From NCBI GenBank assembly GCA_001464125.1, contig LNEP01000004.1:1-64000 (forward strand): a stretch of 64,000 nt of DNA, read 5' to 3'. This DNA is from Betaproteobacteria bacterium Ga0077540. GTDB lineage: Bacteria; Pseudomonadota; Gammaproteobacteria; Burkholderiales; Methylophilaceae. Shown piece by piece: positions 49,786 to 60,645 of this stretch. The stretch's first letter is position 1. Every line of letters begins with the position of its first letter. A program made the translations under genes and the position numbers. The notes under the pieces were generated by a model. That model saw nothing but the letters and a program-made list of their open reading frames with translations, was not told the DNA's origin and did no database searches.

Positions 49786-50598
49786 ATGAAAAATCGTTGC
49801 ACTTTAGATAGCGTAGAACTGCGTCAAGCAGCATTGAATTGGCTGACTGTGGATAATCCTGAACGTAAAGCGTTTGGAGTTGGCCAATTACAAAAAGCAT
49901 ATTTGGTAAATGAAGTTCATTTAGACACACACGCCTTGCTGGGCACTCAAGCCAATATTCCTGGTCGGCCTACCAAGCCGGAGTTGGTCTCCCCACTTGA
50001 GGTCAAAAAGCGCTCTATGCGCACCGTTGAGGGCAGAGCCGCGCTTGTACACGCCCTAGCCCATATTGAATTTAATGCCATTAATCTTGCATTGGATGCC
50101 ATTTGGCGCTTTGCCAACATGCCTGCAGAGTATTATGCGGATTGGTTAAAAGTAGCGGCAGAAGAGGCTTACCATTTCAGCTTACTGAACAAACACTTAG
50201 CGAACTTAGGGTTTACCTATGGCGATTTCTCGGGCCACAACAGCCTATGGGAAATGGTGGAGCGCACACAAGACGAAGTCCTAGCACGCATGGCACTGGT
50301 GCCCAGAACCATGGAGGCACGTGGCTTAGACGCTAGTTTGCCACTGCGCAATAAACTGGCACAAGCAGGTGACGCCGCTGGAGCTGAAATATTGGATATT
50401 ATTTTGCGAGATGAAATCGGCCATGTGGCCATTGGCAATCACTGGTTTAACTGGTTATGCGCACAGCGTGGATTAGCACCAATAGAAACTTTTCAGGCGT
50501 TATGCCAACAATACAATGCACCCAAATTAAAACCACCGTTTAATATGGATGCCAGACGCCAAGCTGGCTTTACTGAAGACGAGTTGGCTTTGCTGTAA
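49786..50598 (+). CDS. DUF455 family ferritin-like protein
   Basis: ALVHALAHIEFNAINLALDAIWRF; WLKVAAEEAYHFSLL; ILRDEIGHVAIGNHWF: repeated ExxH di-iron-like motifs. Confidence 0.85.
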   Translation: MKNRCTLDSVELRQAALNWLTVDNPERKAFGVGQLQKAYLVNEVHLDTHALLGTQANIPGRPTKPELVSPLEVKKRSMRTVEGRAALVHALAHIEFNAINLALDAIWRFANMPAEYYADWLKVAAEEAYHFSLLNKHLANLGFTYGDFSGHNSLWEMVERTQDEVLARMALVPRTMEARGLDASLPLRNKLAQAGDAAGAEILDIILRDEIGHVAIGNHWFNWLCAQRGLAPIETFQALCQQYNAPKLKPPFNMDARRQAGFTEDELALL

Positions 50599-50600
50599 TA

Positions 50601-51461
50601 CTAAGCAGATAACAAATAAGCCACGCCATCTAAGCCATTGAAATTCAATGCATAAGTGGCTTTTTCTTGTACCACAGGTTTTGCGTGGTACGCTACCCCA
50701 ATCCCTGCGACCGACATCATGACCAAATCATTGGCGCCATCACCAATGGCAATGGTTTGATGTGCTTGCAAACCAAGAGCTTCACGCATTTTCACCAGCT
50801 CATCGGCTTTGCGCTGCGCATCCACAATGTCACCTACAATATTGCCAGTCAGCTGACCATCCACAATTTCCAAGGTATTGGACACCGCGTAATCCAAACC
50901 CAAACTGTCTTTAACGTATTGCGCAAAAAACGTAAACCCGCCGGACACCACCATGGTTTTAATGTTATTGGCCTTACAAGTATCAATCCAGCTCTGTGCA
51001 CCTGGGTTAAACTGCAAACGCTCATCGACCACACGCTGTAAAGCAGATTCCGGCAGGCCTTTTAGCAAGGCCACACGCTTACGTAGGCTAGCGGCAAAAT
51101 CTAACTCACCCCGCATTGCGGCTTCAGTAATGGCTGAAATTTGCGGTTTAATCCCCATCATGTCTGCAATTTCGTCTATACACTCAATGCTAATCAATGT
51201 GGAATCCATGTCCATGACACATAAACCAAACTGTTTTAAACGGTGGTGATCTGGCACCAACGCACAATCAATCTGTTGCTCACGGCAAAACTGTGTCACG
51301 GTCTCAATATCGTTAGTATTGGTGGGCAGATAATAGGCGAACTCACCAACTTGCATAAATTGGGTGTGTCCACCAATTAAACGATGAATGTGGGTAAGAT
51401 GGGCTACACTGAGTTGACGACCTTGTACGACGAGACGCATGAATCTGCTCACAAAACACAA
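50601..51461 (-). CDS. serB: Phosphoserine phosphatase
   Basis: VMDMDSTLISIECIDEIADMMG; TMVVSGGFTFFA; AIGDGANDLVMMSVAGIGVAYHAKP. Confidence 0.95.
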   Translation of the reverse strand: MCFVSRFMRLVVQGRQLSVAHLTHIHRLIGGHTQFMQVGEFAYYLPTNTNDIETVTQFCREQQIDCALVPDHHRLKQFGLCVMDMDSTLISIECIDEIADMMGIKPQISAITEAAMRGELDFAASLRKRVALLKGLPESALQRVVDERLQFNPGAQSWIDTCKANNIKTMVVSGGFTFFAQYVKDSLGLDYAVSNTLEIVDGQLTGNIVGDIVDAQRKADELVKMREALGLQAHQTIAIGDGANDLVMMSVAGIGVAYHAKPVVQEKATYALNFNGLDGVAYLLSA

Positions 51462-51592
51462 AAAACAAAATTATAACAGTTCACCCTTGCCATACGCTGC
51501 ATTCGTCAAACTCATGAAGGTTTGTGCTGCTGTTCTTGAATTTATTTTTTGAGCTTTGAGTGTTATGCTTGAATTGTTTCGCTGCTTAACCT

Positions 51593-52381
51593 TTGAATGG
51601 AAACCGTATGAAGTCAACACCCCCCGCCAATCTTGCATGGCTTAATCTACCCAATCTACCTTGGCCACTCAAAACGCTTTTTGCGGGCTATCTCTTGGTG
51701 ATTGGCATCGGCTTGTGTATGGCAGGTCTACAAATCATGCTGACGCACGGCATGGCGGATGGCAAAATCGGGTTATCCAAAAACGATATTGTTTATAGCT
51801 ACTATGGCGATAAAGACAACAGCAAACTCGCCAGCAAACTCAATGGATCGATGATTGACAAAGCCCCCCTGGCAGTGCGTCAGGACATTATTCAGTGGGC
51901 AGTTGAAGGCGCGCCTGAAGACAAATGGGAATCACATTACAAAGGCGTATTTGCGCAGCACTGTGTGATGTGCCACAGTCAAATACCGGGCATTCCCAAC
52001 TTCACCAAATATGAGGAAGTTAAAAAAGTCGCCGCCAGCAATCAGGGCGCAACCATCAGTGGCTTAACACGTGTTTCCCATATCCATTTGTTTGGTATTA
52101 GCTTTATTTTCTTCTTTATTGGGCTTATTTTTAGCTTTGCGGTAAATGTGCCCAAAAAACTTAAAATCATCGCGATTGCTTTCCCATTTGCGTTTTTGAT
52201 TATTGACGTATTATCTTGGTGGTTGACCAAACTTTCGCCTAACTTTGCATGGCTGACCATCATTGGTGGTATTGGTTACAGCTTAGCTTCAACCTACATG
52301 TGGTGCGTAAGCATGTATCAGATGTTTATCTTGTCTCGCGATGGCAAGATTTATGGCAATGCTTGGGAGCAAGATTTGTAG
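51593..52381 (+). CDS. Membrane protein with one c-type heme site
   Basis: N-terminal TM, HCVMCHSQIPGIPNF heme motif, then 3-4 TM segments; start may be 51608. Confidence 0.65.
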   Translation: MNGNRMKSTPPANLAWLNLPNLPWPLKTLFAGYLLVIGIGLCMAGLQIMLTHGMADGKIGLSKNDIVYSYYGDKDNSKLASKLNGSMIDKAPLAVRQDIIQWAVEGAPEDKWESHYKGVFAQHCVMCHSQIPGIPNFTKYEEVKKVAASNQGATISGLTRVSHIHLFGISFIFFFIGLIFSFAVNVPKKLKIIAIAFPFAFLIIDVLSWWLTKLSPNFAWLTIIGGIGYSLASTYMWCVSMYQMFILSRDGKIYGNAWEQDL

Positions 52382-52403
52382 CCAAACAAGTGCAAGCCAA
52401 AAC

Positions 52404-52434
52404 AAAAAAGCCATGCATCTGCATGGCTTTTTTT
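52404..52434. terminator. Intrinsic terminator
   Basis: aaaaaagccatgc-atct-gcatggcttttttt. Confidence 0.85.
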
Positions 52435-52452
52435 ATGGGACTATTATTTAGG

Positions 52453-53049
52453 CTAGAGTTGATTCACATCATCCACTACCACCGCAAATAAATCACGAAT
52501 CGCAGCCAGCGCACTGTCATGCATGTTTTGCGCATCAATCACTTTACTCTGTGGCCCTACTAGACTGCGCGTAGCACATGCACTAGCGACTACCGTGGGT
52601 TTAAAACCCAAATTAAACGCACCGCGTGCAGTCGAGTTAATGCACATATGGGTCATAAACCCTGCCAACACAATATGTTCGATATTCAAGGATTTTAGTT
52701 GCGCCTCCAGTGGAGTATGCCAAAACGCATTTGGATATTGCTTGACCACGACTGCCTCACCATTTTGGGGGGCTACTTCGTCCGCAATGGCACCGATATT
52801 CGTGCGTATATCGTAAGGGGTGCCAGGCCCTGCATCATGCTGAATATGAATAATCGGCATGCCTAAGGCCCTAGCTTTGTTGAGCAACTTTTGCGCTTCT
52901 AATAACGCTGGCTCTACATGCGTTAACTGCATGATGCCCTGCCGATAAGTATTCTGACAATCCACCATCACCAACGCGGATTCGCTCAGATTCGCATGCT
53001 TAAATCCCATTCCGGTCACTTCTCGGAGTGTTTGTGATGCCACAGTCAT
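52453..53049 (-). CDS. Isochorismatase-family cysteine hydrolase
   Basis: ALVMVDCQNTYRQG; IVLAGFMTHMCINSTARGAFNLGF. Confidence 0.9.
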   Translation of the reverse strand: MTVASQTLREVTGMGFKHANLSESALVMVDCQNTYRQGIMQLTHVEPALLEAQKLLNKARALGMPIIHIQHDAGPGTPYDIRTNIGAIADEVAPQNGEAVVVKQYPNAFWHTPLEAQLKSLNIEHIVLAGFMTHMCINSTARGAFNLGFKPTVVASACATRSLVGPQSKVIDAQNMHDSALAAIRDLFAVVVDDVNQL

Positions 53050-53167
53050 TACTTTTCCTTTCCATTAAAAAACAAGCCCACATTAGATACGGCTTTTTTA
53101 GTAGCTTCTATCGGCCATTTGCGCGAAAATAACGTTTGAAAATAAATTATTCTAAAACCACTCTAAA

Positions 53168-54343
53168 ATGAATTTACACGAATATCAAGCAAAACAACTC
53201 CTGCAACGTTATGGCCTCACTACCCCTGTCGGACTCGTCGTGCAATCGGAAGAAGCCGCTGCCGCAGCGACTAAAGAAATTTCTGGCAATGCATGGGTAG
53301 TGAAAGCCCAAGTGCATGCGGGCGGACGTGGTAAAGCGGGCGGTGTGAAAGTGGTGAAGTCTGCACAAGAAGCGCAATCCGTTGCCAACGCGTTGCTTGG
53401 TAAGCATTTAGTCACCTATCAAAACGCACCGGATGGCCAACCTGTACACCAAGTACTGGTTGAACAAACGCTACCCATTGCGCGTGAACTTTACTTATCC
53501 ATGTTAGTAGACCGAACCCTAGAGCGTGTGGTCATGGTAGCCTCCAGTGCAGGTGGCATGGATATTGAAGAAATTGCTGCCACCCAACCAGAAAAAATCT
53601 TGCAAGAAGTCTGTGACCCTTTGAATGGTTTGGTGGATTATCAAGCACGTAACTTAGCCTTTGCGCTAGATTTAGTCGGCGATCAAATTACTGCTTTTAC
53701 CAAACTGACCAAAGGTCTGTACAAACTATTTAAAGAAAACGATTTAGCCTTGCTTGAAATCAACCCGCTGATTGTCACGACCGATGGCAAACTGGTGGCG
53801 TTGGATTGCAAAATGACGGTGGATGACAACGCCTTGTACCGCCAAAAAGTGCTGGCAGAAATGCGTGACTGGTCTCAAGACGATGCCAAAGAGGCTGAAG
53901 CGCACCATGCTGGCCTCAATTATATTGCTTTAAATGGCAATATCGGTTGCATGGTCAACGGCGCAGGTTTAGCGATGGCCACCATGGATTTAATCAAACT
54001 GCATGGCGGCATGCCTGCTAACTTCTTAGATGTGGGCGGTGGTGCAACGGCTGAAACAGTCGCTAAAGCTTTTAAAATCATCTTGGCGGATAACAATGTC
54101 AAAGCCATATTGGTAAATATCTTTGGTGGCATCATGCGTTGCGACATCATTGCCACTGGCATTATCACTGCTGTCAAAGATGTGGGGATGACGATACCGG
54201 TTGTCGTCCGTTTGGAAGGTACAAACGTTGAATTAGGTAAACAAATGTTACGTGAAAGTGGTTTAAATATTATCTCTGCAGAAAACTTAACCGACGCAGC
54301 ACAGCAAGCTGTGAAATCAGTCAACAGTCAGGCGGTGCAATAA
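53168..54343 (+). CDS. sucC: Succinate--CoA ligase (ADP-forming) beta subunit
   Basis: [48 protein letters not shown]. Confidence 0.92.
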   Translation: MNLHEYQAKQLLQRYGLTTPVGLVVQSEEAAAAATKEISGNAWVVKAQVHAGGRGKAGGVKVVKSAQEAQSVANALLGKHLVTYQNAPDGQPVHQVLVEQTLPIARELYLSMLVDRTLERVVMVASSAGGMDIEEIAATQPEKILQEVCDPLNGLVDYQARNLAFALDLVGDQITAFTKLTKGLYKLFKENDLALLEINPLIVTTDGKLVALDCKMTVDDNALYRQKVLAEMRDWSQDDAKEAEAHHAGLNYIALNGNIGCMVNGAGLAMATMDLIKLHGGMPANFLDVGGGATAETVAKAFKIILADNNVKAILVNIFGGIMRCDIIATGIITAVKDVGMTIPVVVRLEGTNVELGKQMLRESGLNIISAENLTDAAQQAVKSVNSQAVQ

Positions 54344-55233
54344 TGGCGATTTTAGTCAATAAAAACACCCGTGTACTGTGCCAAGGGTTTACCGGCAAGC
54401 AAGGCACCTTTCACTCTGAGCAAGCCCTAGCTTACGGCACAAAAATGGTAGGTGGTGTCACACCGGGTAAAGGCGGCCAGCAACACCTCAATTTGCCAGT
54501 ATTTAATACCATGCGCGAAGCCGTGCGTGAAACACAAGCCAACGCCAGTGTGATTTATGTGCCTCCACCTTATGCGGCTGATTCTATTTTAGAAGCGTCA
54601 GATGCGGGTATTGAATTGGTGGTCTGCATCACGGAAGGCATTCCAGTATTGGACATGCTCAATGTGAAAGCCGCACTCAAAGCCAATGGCACCAAACTGA
54701 TTGGGCCTAACTGCCCAGGGGTGATTACACCAGATGAATGCAAAATTGGCATTATGCCAGGTAGCATTCATTTACGCGGCAAAGTGGGCGTGGTCTCGCG
54801 CTCTGGCACCCTCACCTACGAGGCCGTGCATCAAACCACAGCATTAGGTTTGGGTCAAACCACCTGCGTGGGTATTGGCGGAGATCCCATTAAAGGGCTT
54901 AATTACATTGAGTGCCTAGCCATGTTTGAGGCAGACCCTGAAACAGAAGCCATTATCATGGTGGGTGAAATTGGTGGTAGTGATGAAGAAGCTGCGGCTG
55001 ATTTTATCAAGCACCATGTGACCAAGCCGGTTGCGGCTTATATTGCAGGCTTAACCGCGCCAAAAGGCAAGCGCATGGGCCATGCTGGTGCGATTATTTC
55101 TGGCGGTAGTGGTCGTGCAGAAGACAAAATTTTAGCGTTGGAATCTGCTGGTTGTGTGGTTGCAAACTCGCCTGCACAGTTGGGTGAAGCGGTGCTTAAA
55201 GCCATGCAACTTAAACAAGCAGTTCGTTCTTAA
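54343..55233 (+). CDS. sucD: Succinate--CoA ligase alpha subunit
   Basis: [68 protein letters not shown]. Confidence 0.93.
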   Translation: MAILVNKNTRVLCQGFTGKQGTFHSEQALAYGTKMVGGVTPGKGGQQHLNLPVFNTMREAVRETQANASVIYVPPPYAADSILEASDAGIELVVCITEGIPVLDMLNVKAALKANGTKLIGPNCPGVITPDECKIGIMPGSIHLRGKVGVVSRSGTLTYEAVHQTTALGLGQTTCVGIGGDPIKGLNYIECLAMFEADPETEAIIMVGEIGGSDEEAAADFIKHHVTKPVAAYIAGLTAPKGKRMGHAGAIISGGSGRAEDKILALESAGCVVANSPAQLGEAVLKAMQLKQAVRS

Positions 55234-55245
55234 GGTGAATAATTA

Positions 55246-56199
55246 ATGGTCTTGCAAACAGGCATGCGGTGGTTACTTTTTCTGAGCTTAAGTATCTTAG
55301 CGAGTGTGAGCATGGCAGCTGCGGATGTCACATACTTACTCACCGCCGCCTCCAAAGGGGATATCGAAACAGTGAACGCCATGCTCAACAGTGGCGTTAA
55401 CCCCAACACACAAGACCAAGACCATATCACCGCACTCATGTATGCCGCACGTAAAAATCGTGCAGATGTCGCCAGCGCCTTGATTGCAAAAGGTGCAGAC
55501 ATCAACGCTAAAGACAAAGGTGGTTGGACCGCACTGATGTTTGCAGCAAAAAAGAACAATATTGAAACCGTGCAAGTGCTACTGAATAAAGGGGCAGATG
55601 CGAAAGTACGCGACCCTGCTGGTTGGAGCGCACTTGGTTTAGCCGCGACCTCTGGCTATAGCCAAGTAGTCGATTTGATTATCAAAAGTGGGATTGATGC
55701 CAACACCAAAAGTGATGATGGAAAACCGGTGCTCATGTACGCTGCCAAAAGTGGCGATATTCCGACCATTACCAGCTTGATCAATAATGGCGCCAAGCTA
55801 GATACGCAAGACAAACTGGGCACCACAGCCTTAATGATTGCCACAAGAGAAGGCCATGCCCCCGCAGTGAGCTATTTATTGGAAAAAGGCGCGGATGTTG
55901 ATGAACAAGACAATTACAAATGGACTGCGCTTACTTGGGCGGTAAAAAAATCCCAAGTAGAAGCGGCAAAAGCCTTGATTGCCAAAGGGGCCAATGTGAA
56001 TCACCAAGATTCAGAGGGCACACCCTTATTGCAGCTAGCTGTGGATACCAATTCCCCAGAGATGGTGCGCCTGCTGCTAGATAATAAAGCGGATGTCAAA
56101 GCACGCGACCAGTATGGTTTAACTGCTTATGTGTATGCTCTTAAACGCAAAAACCCAACCATCGTGGACATGATTAAAAACGCCGGTGGCAAATATTAA
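55246..56199 (+). CDS. Exported ankyrin-repeat protein
   Basis: Signal peptide; multiple LIAKGADINAKDKGGWTALMFAAKKN-type repeats. Confidence 0.9.
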   Translation: MVLQTGMRWLLFLSLSILASVSMAAADVTYLLTAASKGDIETVNAMLNSGVNPNTQDQDHITALMYAARKNRADVASALIAKGADINAKDKGGWTALMFAAKKNNIETVQVLLNKGADAKVRDPAGWSALGLAATSGYSQVVDLIIKSGIDANTKSDDGKPVLMYAAKSGDIPTITSLINNGAKLDTQDKLGTTALMIATREGHAPAVSYLLEKGADVDEQDNYKWTALTWAVKKSQVEAAKALIAKGANVNHQDSEGTPLLQLAVDTNSPEMVRLLLDNKADVKARDQYGLTAYVYALKRKNPTIVDMIKNAGGKY

Positions 56200-56208
56200 G
56201 TTAGCCTT

Positions 56209-57813
56209 ATGAAAATCGCGATTGCGCAACTGAATGCCATGGTGGGTGATATGCATGGCAATGCAGCAAAAATTATCCAATATGCGCAAGAAGCCCACAG
56301 CAATGGCGCGCAGTTATTAGTGACGCCAGAGTTGGCCTTATGTGGTTATCCGCCTGAAGATTTATTGTACCGTGATGACTTCATGGCAGCCAATGATCGT
56401 GCGCTCCAGCATATTTGTGAAAATATTCCAAGTGACCTAAGCCTGCTAATTGGCCATCCGCATAAAAACAAAGGTCAGCTTTTCAATGCTGCTTCACTTA
56501 TACAACATGGCAAAGTGCAGGCCACCTACCACAAGCAAGTGCTGCCCAACTACAGTGTATTTGATGAAGAACGTTACTTTGAGCCGGGCAATAGCCCCTA
56601 CGTATTTGATTTGCATGGGCTTAAGATTGGTGTGCTGATTTGCGCGGATGGCTGGGAAAAAGCACCAGCTATGCTAGCTAAACAAGCCGGTGCAGAATTG
56701 CTCATCTCACTCAATGCCTCGCCCTACCACATGGAGAAGTTGAACACCCGCTACGAAATTTTAGCGCAGCGGGTTCAAGAAACAGGCTTAGCCTTGATTT
56801 ATACCAACATGGTCGGTGGGCAAGATGAATTAGTGTTTGATGGCGCCTCTTTTGTGCTCAATCAGCAAGGCCAAGTTACGCAACAGCTGCCTGCCTTTAC
56901 AGAGCAACTGAGTTATGTGGAGTTGGATCAACATCAACCTATCAACACCTCAATGCCTCCAGTTTTGAGCCTAGAGGCCACGGTTTATCATGCACTCAAA
57001 TTAGGTTTAGCAGATTACGTCAACAAAAATGGTTTCCCTAGCGTGGTGTTGGGCTTATCTGGTGGGATAGATTCCGCACTGACCTTAGCGATTGCTGTAG
57101 ATGCTTTAGGCCCAGAGCGCGTCAAAGTGGTCCTGATGTCATCCGAATTCACTTCCAATATCAGCGTGGATGACGCCATCGACATGGCGAAGCGTGTCAA
57201 TGTGCACTACAGCATGATTCCTATCAAAACCCTGTTTGAGACGTTCCGAACAGCGCTTGCGCCCGAGTTTGGCGACCGTCCTTTTGATACCACCGAAGAA
57301 AACTTGCAGGCACGTATTCGCGGCATGTTGCTGATGGCACTCTCGAATAAATTTGGCAGCATTGTGCTCACCACGGGCAACAAATCCGAAATGGCAGTGG
57401 GCTACAGTACCTTATATGGAGATATGGCGGGTGGATTCTCATTGCTAAAAGACGTCCCCAAAACCTTGGTATACAAATTAGCGGCGTACAGGAACTCCAT
57501 CGCGGAGATTATTCCGGAGCGTATCATCACGCGCGCGCCCAGTGCTGAACTAAGACCCAATCAAACTGACCAAGATAGTCTGCCCTCTTATGAAGTGCTT
57601 GATGCCATTATGCAAGCGTATGTAGAAGAAGACATGAGCCGGCAGGCGATTATGCAAATGGGCTATCACCCTAAAGATGTGATGCGCGTGACGCAATTGA
57701 TAGACCGTAACGAATACAAGCGCAGACAAGCACCCGTGGGTGTCAGAATTACACAAAAAGGGTTTGGTAAAGACAGACGCTACCCCATTACCTGTAAGTT
57801 AACGTTTGAATAG
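56209..57813 (+). CDS. nadE: Glutamine-dependent NAD+ synthetase
   Basis: Nitrilase domain ELALCGYPPEDLLYRDDF; VVLGLSGGIDSALTLAIAVDALG. Confidence 0.96.
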   Translation: MKIAIAQLNAMVGDMHGNAAKIIQYAQEAHSNGAQLLVTPELALCGYPPEDLLYRDDFMAANDRALQHICENIPSDLSLLIGHPHKNKGQLFNAASLIQHGKVQATYHKQVLPNYSVFDEERYFEPGNSPYVFDLHGLKIGVLICADGWEKAPAMLAKQAGAELLISLNASPYHMEKLNTRYEILAQRVQETGLALIYTNMVGGQDELVFDGASFVLNQQGQVTQQLPAFTEQLSYVELDQHQPINTSMPPVLSLEATVYHALKLGLADYVNKNGFPSVVLGLSGGIDSALTLAIAVDALGPERVKVVLMSSEFTSNISVDDAIDMAKRVNVHYSMIPIKTLFETFRTALAPEFGDRPFDTTEENLQARIRGMLLMALSNKFGSIVLTTGNKSEMAVGYSTLYGDMAGGFSLLKDVPKTLVYKLAAYRNSIAEIIPERIITRAPSAELRPNQTDQDSLPSYEVLDAIMQAYVEEDMSRQAIMQMGYHPKDVMRVTQLIDRNEYKRRQAPVGVRITQKGFGKDRRYPITCKLTFE

Positions 57814-57853
57814 TCAGCGCTAAATGAGTAGAATTAAAGTCAATTATTTGTAA

Positions 57854-58219
<366 letters not shown>

Positions 58220-58339
58220 TCGTCACTGTCAAACATGGTCGTTATGCATGTGCTTGTCGTAATTTAATGTATTGTCTTAGCACATGCGCCTAGTAGCTGT
58301 TTGACTTCTCTGACGCACCCTACCAACAAGCTATACTAA

Positions 58340-58684
58340 ATGAGCGCAACCTTAATTAAAACTATTGTTCTGCTCAGCATTTCAAACCTATTCATGCTGT
58401 TTGCATGGTACGGTCACTTAAAAAACCTCAATAGCAAACCTTGGATTATCGCTGCCCTGATCAGTTGGGGCATAGCGTTAGTGGAATACCTATTTCAAGT
58501 GCCCGCTAACCGAATTGGCTTTACACAGTTAAATTTGGCACAGCTGAAGATATTGCAGGAAGTAATCACGTTGACTGTATTTGTACCGTTTGCCGTTTAT
58601 TATATGCAGCAACCGATTAAACTGGATTTCTTGTGGGCGGCATTGTGTTTGATGGGTGCGGTGTATTTTATATTTAGAAGTTAA
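58340..58684 (+). CDS. DMT-type small membrane protein (DUF486)
   Basis: SNLFMLFAWYGHLKNL...PWIIAALISWGIALVEYLFQVPANRIG. Confidence 0.92.
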   Translation: MSATLIKTIVLLSISNLFMLFAWYGHLKNLNSKPWIIAALISWGIALVEYLFQVPANRIGFTQLNLAQLKILQEVITLTVFVPFAVYYMQQPIKLDFLWAALCLMGAVYFIFRS

Positions 58685-58686
58685 AA

Positions 58687-59421
58687 TCAGCCAATTACAC
58701 TACGCACATAATCCAAATCTTCTTGCGTGTCTACGCCACTGGCCGGTGCGTTGCTGGTCACGCTCACAGCGATTTTAAAGCCATGATGCAGCACCCTTAA
58801 CTGTTCCAGGCTTTCGATTTTTTCTAGTTCCGTCGCACTTAACTGGGCGTATTGTTTAAGAAACCCAACCCGGTAGGCATAAATACCGATATGCCGATGT
58901 GCCTGTATGGCCTGCTTGTACACTTCATCACGCGGATACGGGATAGGCGCGCGACTAAAATATAGCGCATTGCCATGCGTATCCATCACCACTTTCACTA
59001 CGTTTGGGTTTAAAAAAGCAGCTTCATCATGAATAGGGTGACAGGCCGTGGCCATCACTGCTTGTTGATTGTGCGCTAGCGTTAGCGCAACTTCATTGAT
59101 AAGCATAGGGTCTATTAGTGGTTCATCCCCCTGCACGTTCACCACAATCACATCGTCGTTCCAACCCATGATTTGTGCAGTTTCGGCAATTCTGTCTGTC
59201 CCAGAAACATGGTCAATACGTGTCATCACGGCCTGCTGTTGATGATGCTGTGCAACTTGGATGATTTTTTCAAAATCCGTGGCTATCACCACTTCATCTG
59301 CATGGCTTTGCGCCGCTTGTTCAGCTACACGAACGACCATGGGTTTGCCGGCAATGTCCAGTAAGGGCTTACCAGGCAGACGTGTACTGGCGTAACGGGC
59401 GGGAATCACAACTTTAAACAT
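58687..59421 (-). CDS. kdsB: 3-deoxy-manno-octulosonate cytidylyltransferase
   Basis: FKVVIPARYASTRLPGKPLLDIAGKPMVVRV. Confidence 0.97.
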   Translation of the reverse strand: MFKVVIPARYASTRLPGKPLLDIAGKPMVVRVAEQAAQSHADEVVIATDFEKIIQVAQHHQQQAVMTRIDHVSGTDRIAETAQIMGWNDDVIVVNVQGDEPLIDPMLINEVALTLAHNQQAVMATACHPIHDEAAFLNPNVVKVVMDTHGNALYFSRAPIPYPRDEVYKQAIQAHRHIGIYAYRVGFLKQYAQLSATELEKIESLEQLRVLHHGFKIAVSVTSNAPASGVDTQEDLDYVRSVIG

Positions 59422-59440
59422 AGCGCCTATCTTTAAAAAC

Positions 59441-59626
59441 TTAATCTTCTAGATATTCTTTTTCTTCTAGTTTGCGCGCCTCATCTTCCAACATGACAGG
59501 AATACCATCGCGCACCGGATAGGCCAGTCGCGCTGCCTTAGAAATCAGTTCGTTATTGGCTTTGTTGTAAATGAGTGGGCCTTTGGTCACTGGGCAAACC
59601 AAAATTTGCAGTAATTTCGAATCCAT
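59441..59626 (-). CDS. Trm112 family protein
   Basis: [51 protein letters not shown]. Confidence 0.93.
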   Translation of the reverse strand: MDSKLLQILVCPVTKGPLIYNKANNELISKAARLAYPVRDGIPVMLEDEARKLEEKEYLED

Positions 59627-60639
59627 TATGTTTCCTTTGCTACAGATTGTTTCAGCAATTGTATGACGGTGATGTGAAGTGGTGGTAACTTTTCTGCAAA
59701 CAGCTCAGCTTGCACTGGTAAATACCAAGCGTCGTGCAATGGTAACGATTGGCATTTCACCGCATCTTTTTCAGTCATTAATATTGTTTCGTGTTGGACA
59801 TCCATAAAATCTTCAAGTTTGAATGGATGATGATCTGGAAAGGTACGTGTGTTAAAACGTAAACCCAATGCAGTAAGCGAGGCAAAAAAACGCTGGGGAT
59901 GGCCAATAGCAGCAATGGCATAGACCATTTTATCTTTGAAAAACATGGCCGAATGTGATTGCTTGTGGTCCAGTGTATAAAAAATATCACCCTTAAGGCG
60001 CATTTGATAGTGACTATGCTCAGGCACTGAAGGTAATGGCTCATCGCCACTGTTTACAATGATATCGACAGTTTGTAAGCGCGCAAGAGGCTCCCGTAAT
60101 GGCCCTGCTGGTAATAAGTATTGATTACCTAGCGCATGCGTGTTTACCAAAGCGATTTCTACATCCCGGTGCAAACGGTAATGTTGCAAGCCATCATCGC
60201 TAACCACCACATCACAATTCGGATGTGCATTCAGAAGCGTTCGCCCGGCCGTCACTCTGTCAGGATTGACTGAGACTGGCACCCCTGCACGCTTGGCCAT
60301 CAGCACCGGTTCATCCCCCATTAAGGCCGGTGAACTATCTGCGGTGACCAACCCAGTTGCTTCACCGCCATAACCACGACTAATAATCCCTGGCGTATAG
60401 CCGGCCGATTTAAGTGCTTGTACTAAGTGAATAACGAGGGGTGTTTTACCAGTGCCCCCCACCGTGATATTGCCTACTACAATGACAGGCACAGCTAGCT
60501 TATGCGTGGTGAGAATATTGCAACGGTAGAGTAAACGTCTTAATGCCGTGAGTAATCCATACAGCCAAGAAATTGGCAGCAACAATAGATGTGCCCAACG
60601 TTTGGATTGCCAAAGTTGCTGAAACCAATCTGCCATCAC
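59626..60639 (-). CDS. lpxK: Tetraacyldisaccharide 4'-kinase
   Basis: [36 protein letters not shown]. Confidence 0.95.
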   Translation of the reverse strand: MMADWFQQLWQSKRWAHLLLLPISWLYGLLTALRRLLYRCNILTTHKLAVPVIVVGNITVGGTGKTPLVIHLVQALKSAGYTPGIISRGYGGEATGLVTADSSPALMGDEPVLMAKRAGVPVSVNPDRVTAGRTLLNAHPNCDVVVSDDGLQHYRLHRDVEIALVNTHALGNQYLLPAGPLREPLARLQTVDIIVNSGDEPLPSVPEHSHYQMRLKGDIFYTLDHKQSHSAMFFKDKMVYAIAAIGHPQRFFASLTALGLRFNTRTFPDHHPFKLEDFMDVQHETILMTEKDAVKCQSLPLHDAWYLPVQAELFAEKLPPLHITVIQLLKQSVAKET

Positions 60640-60645
60640 GTTCAG

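Noticed and set aside
49661-49930. 89-aa minus-strand ORF overlapping the DUF455 gene start
   Set aside because: Overlaps a terminator and a well-supported CDS; composition looks non-coding.
53168-55233. Malate thiokinase (mtkAB) instead of sucCD
   Set aside because: Families are homologous and the sequence alone does not decide; no serine-cycle genes are seen nearby, so sucCD is the conservative call.
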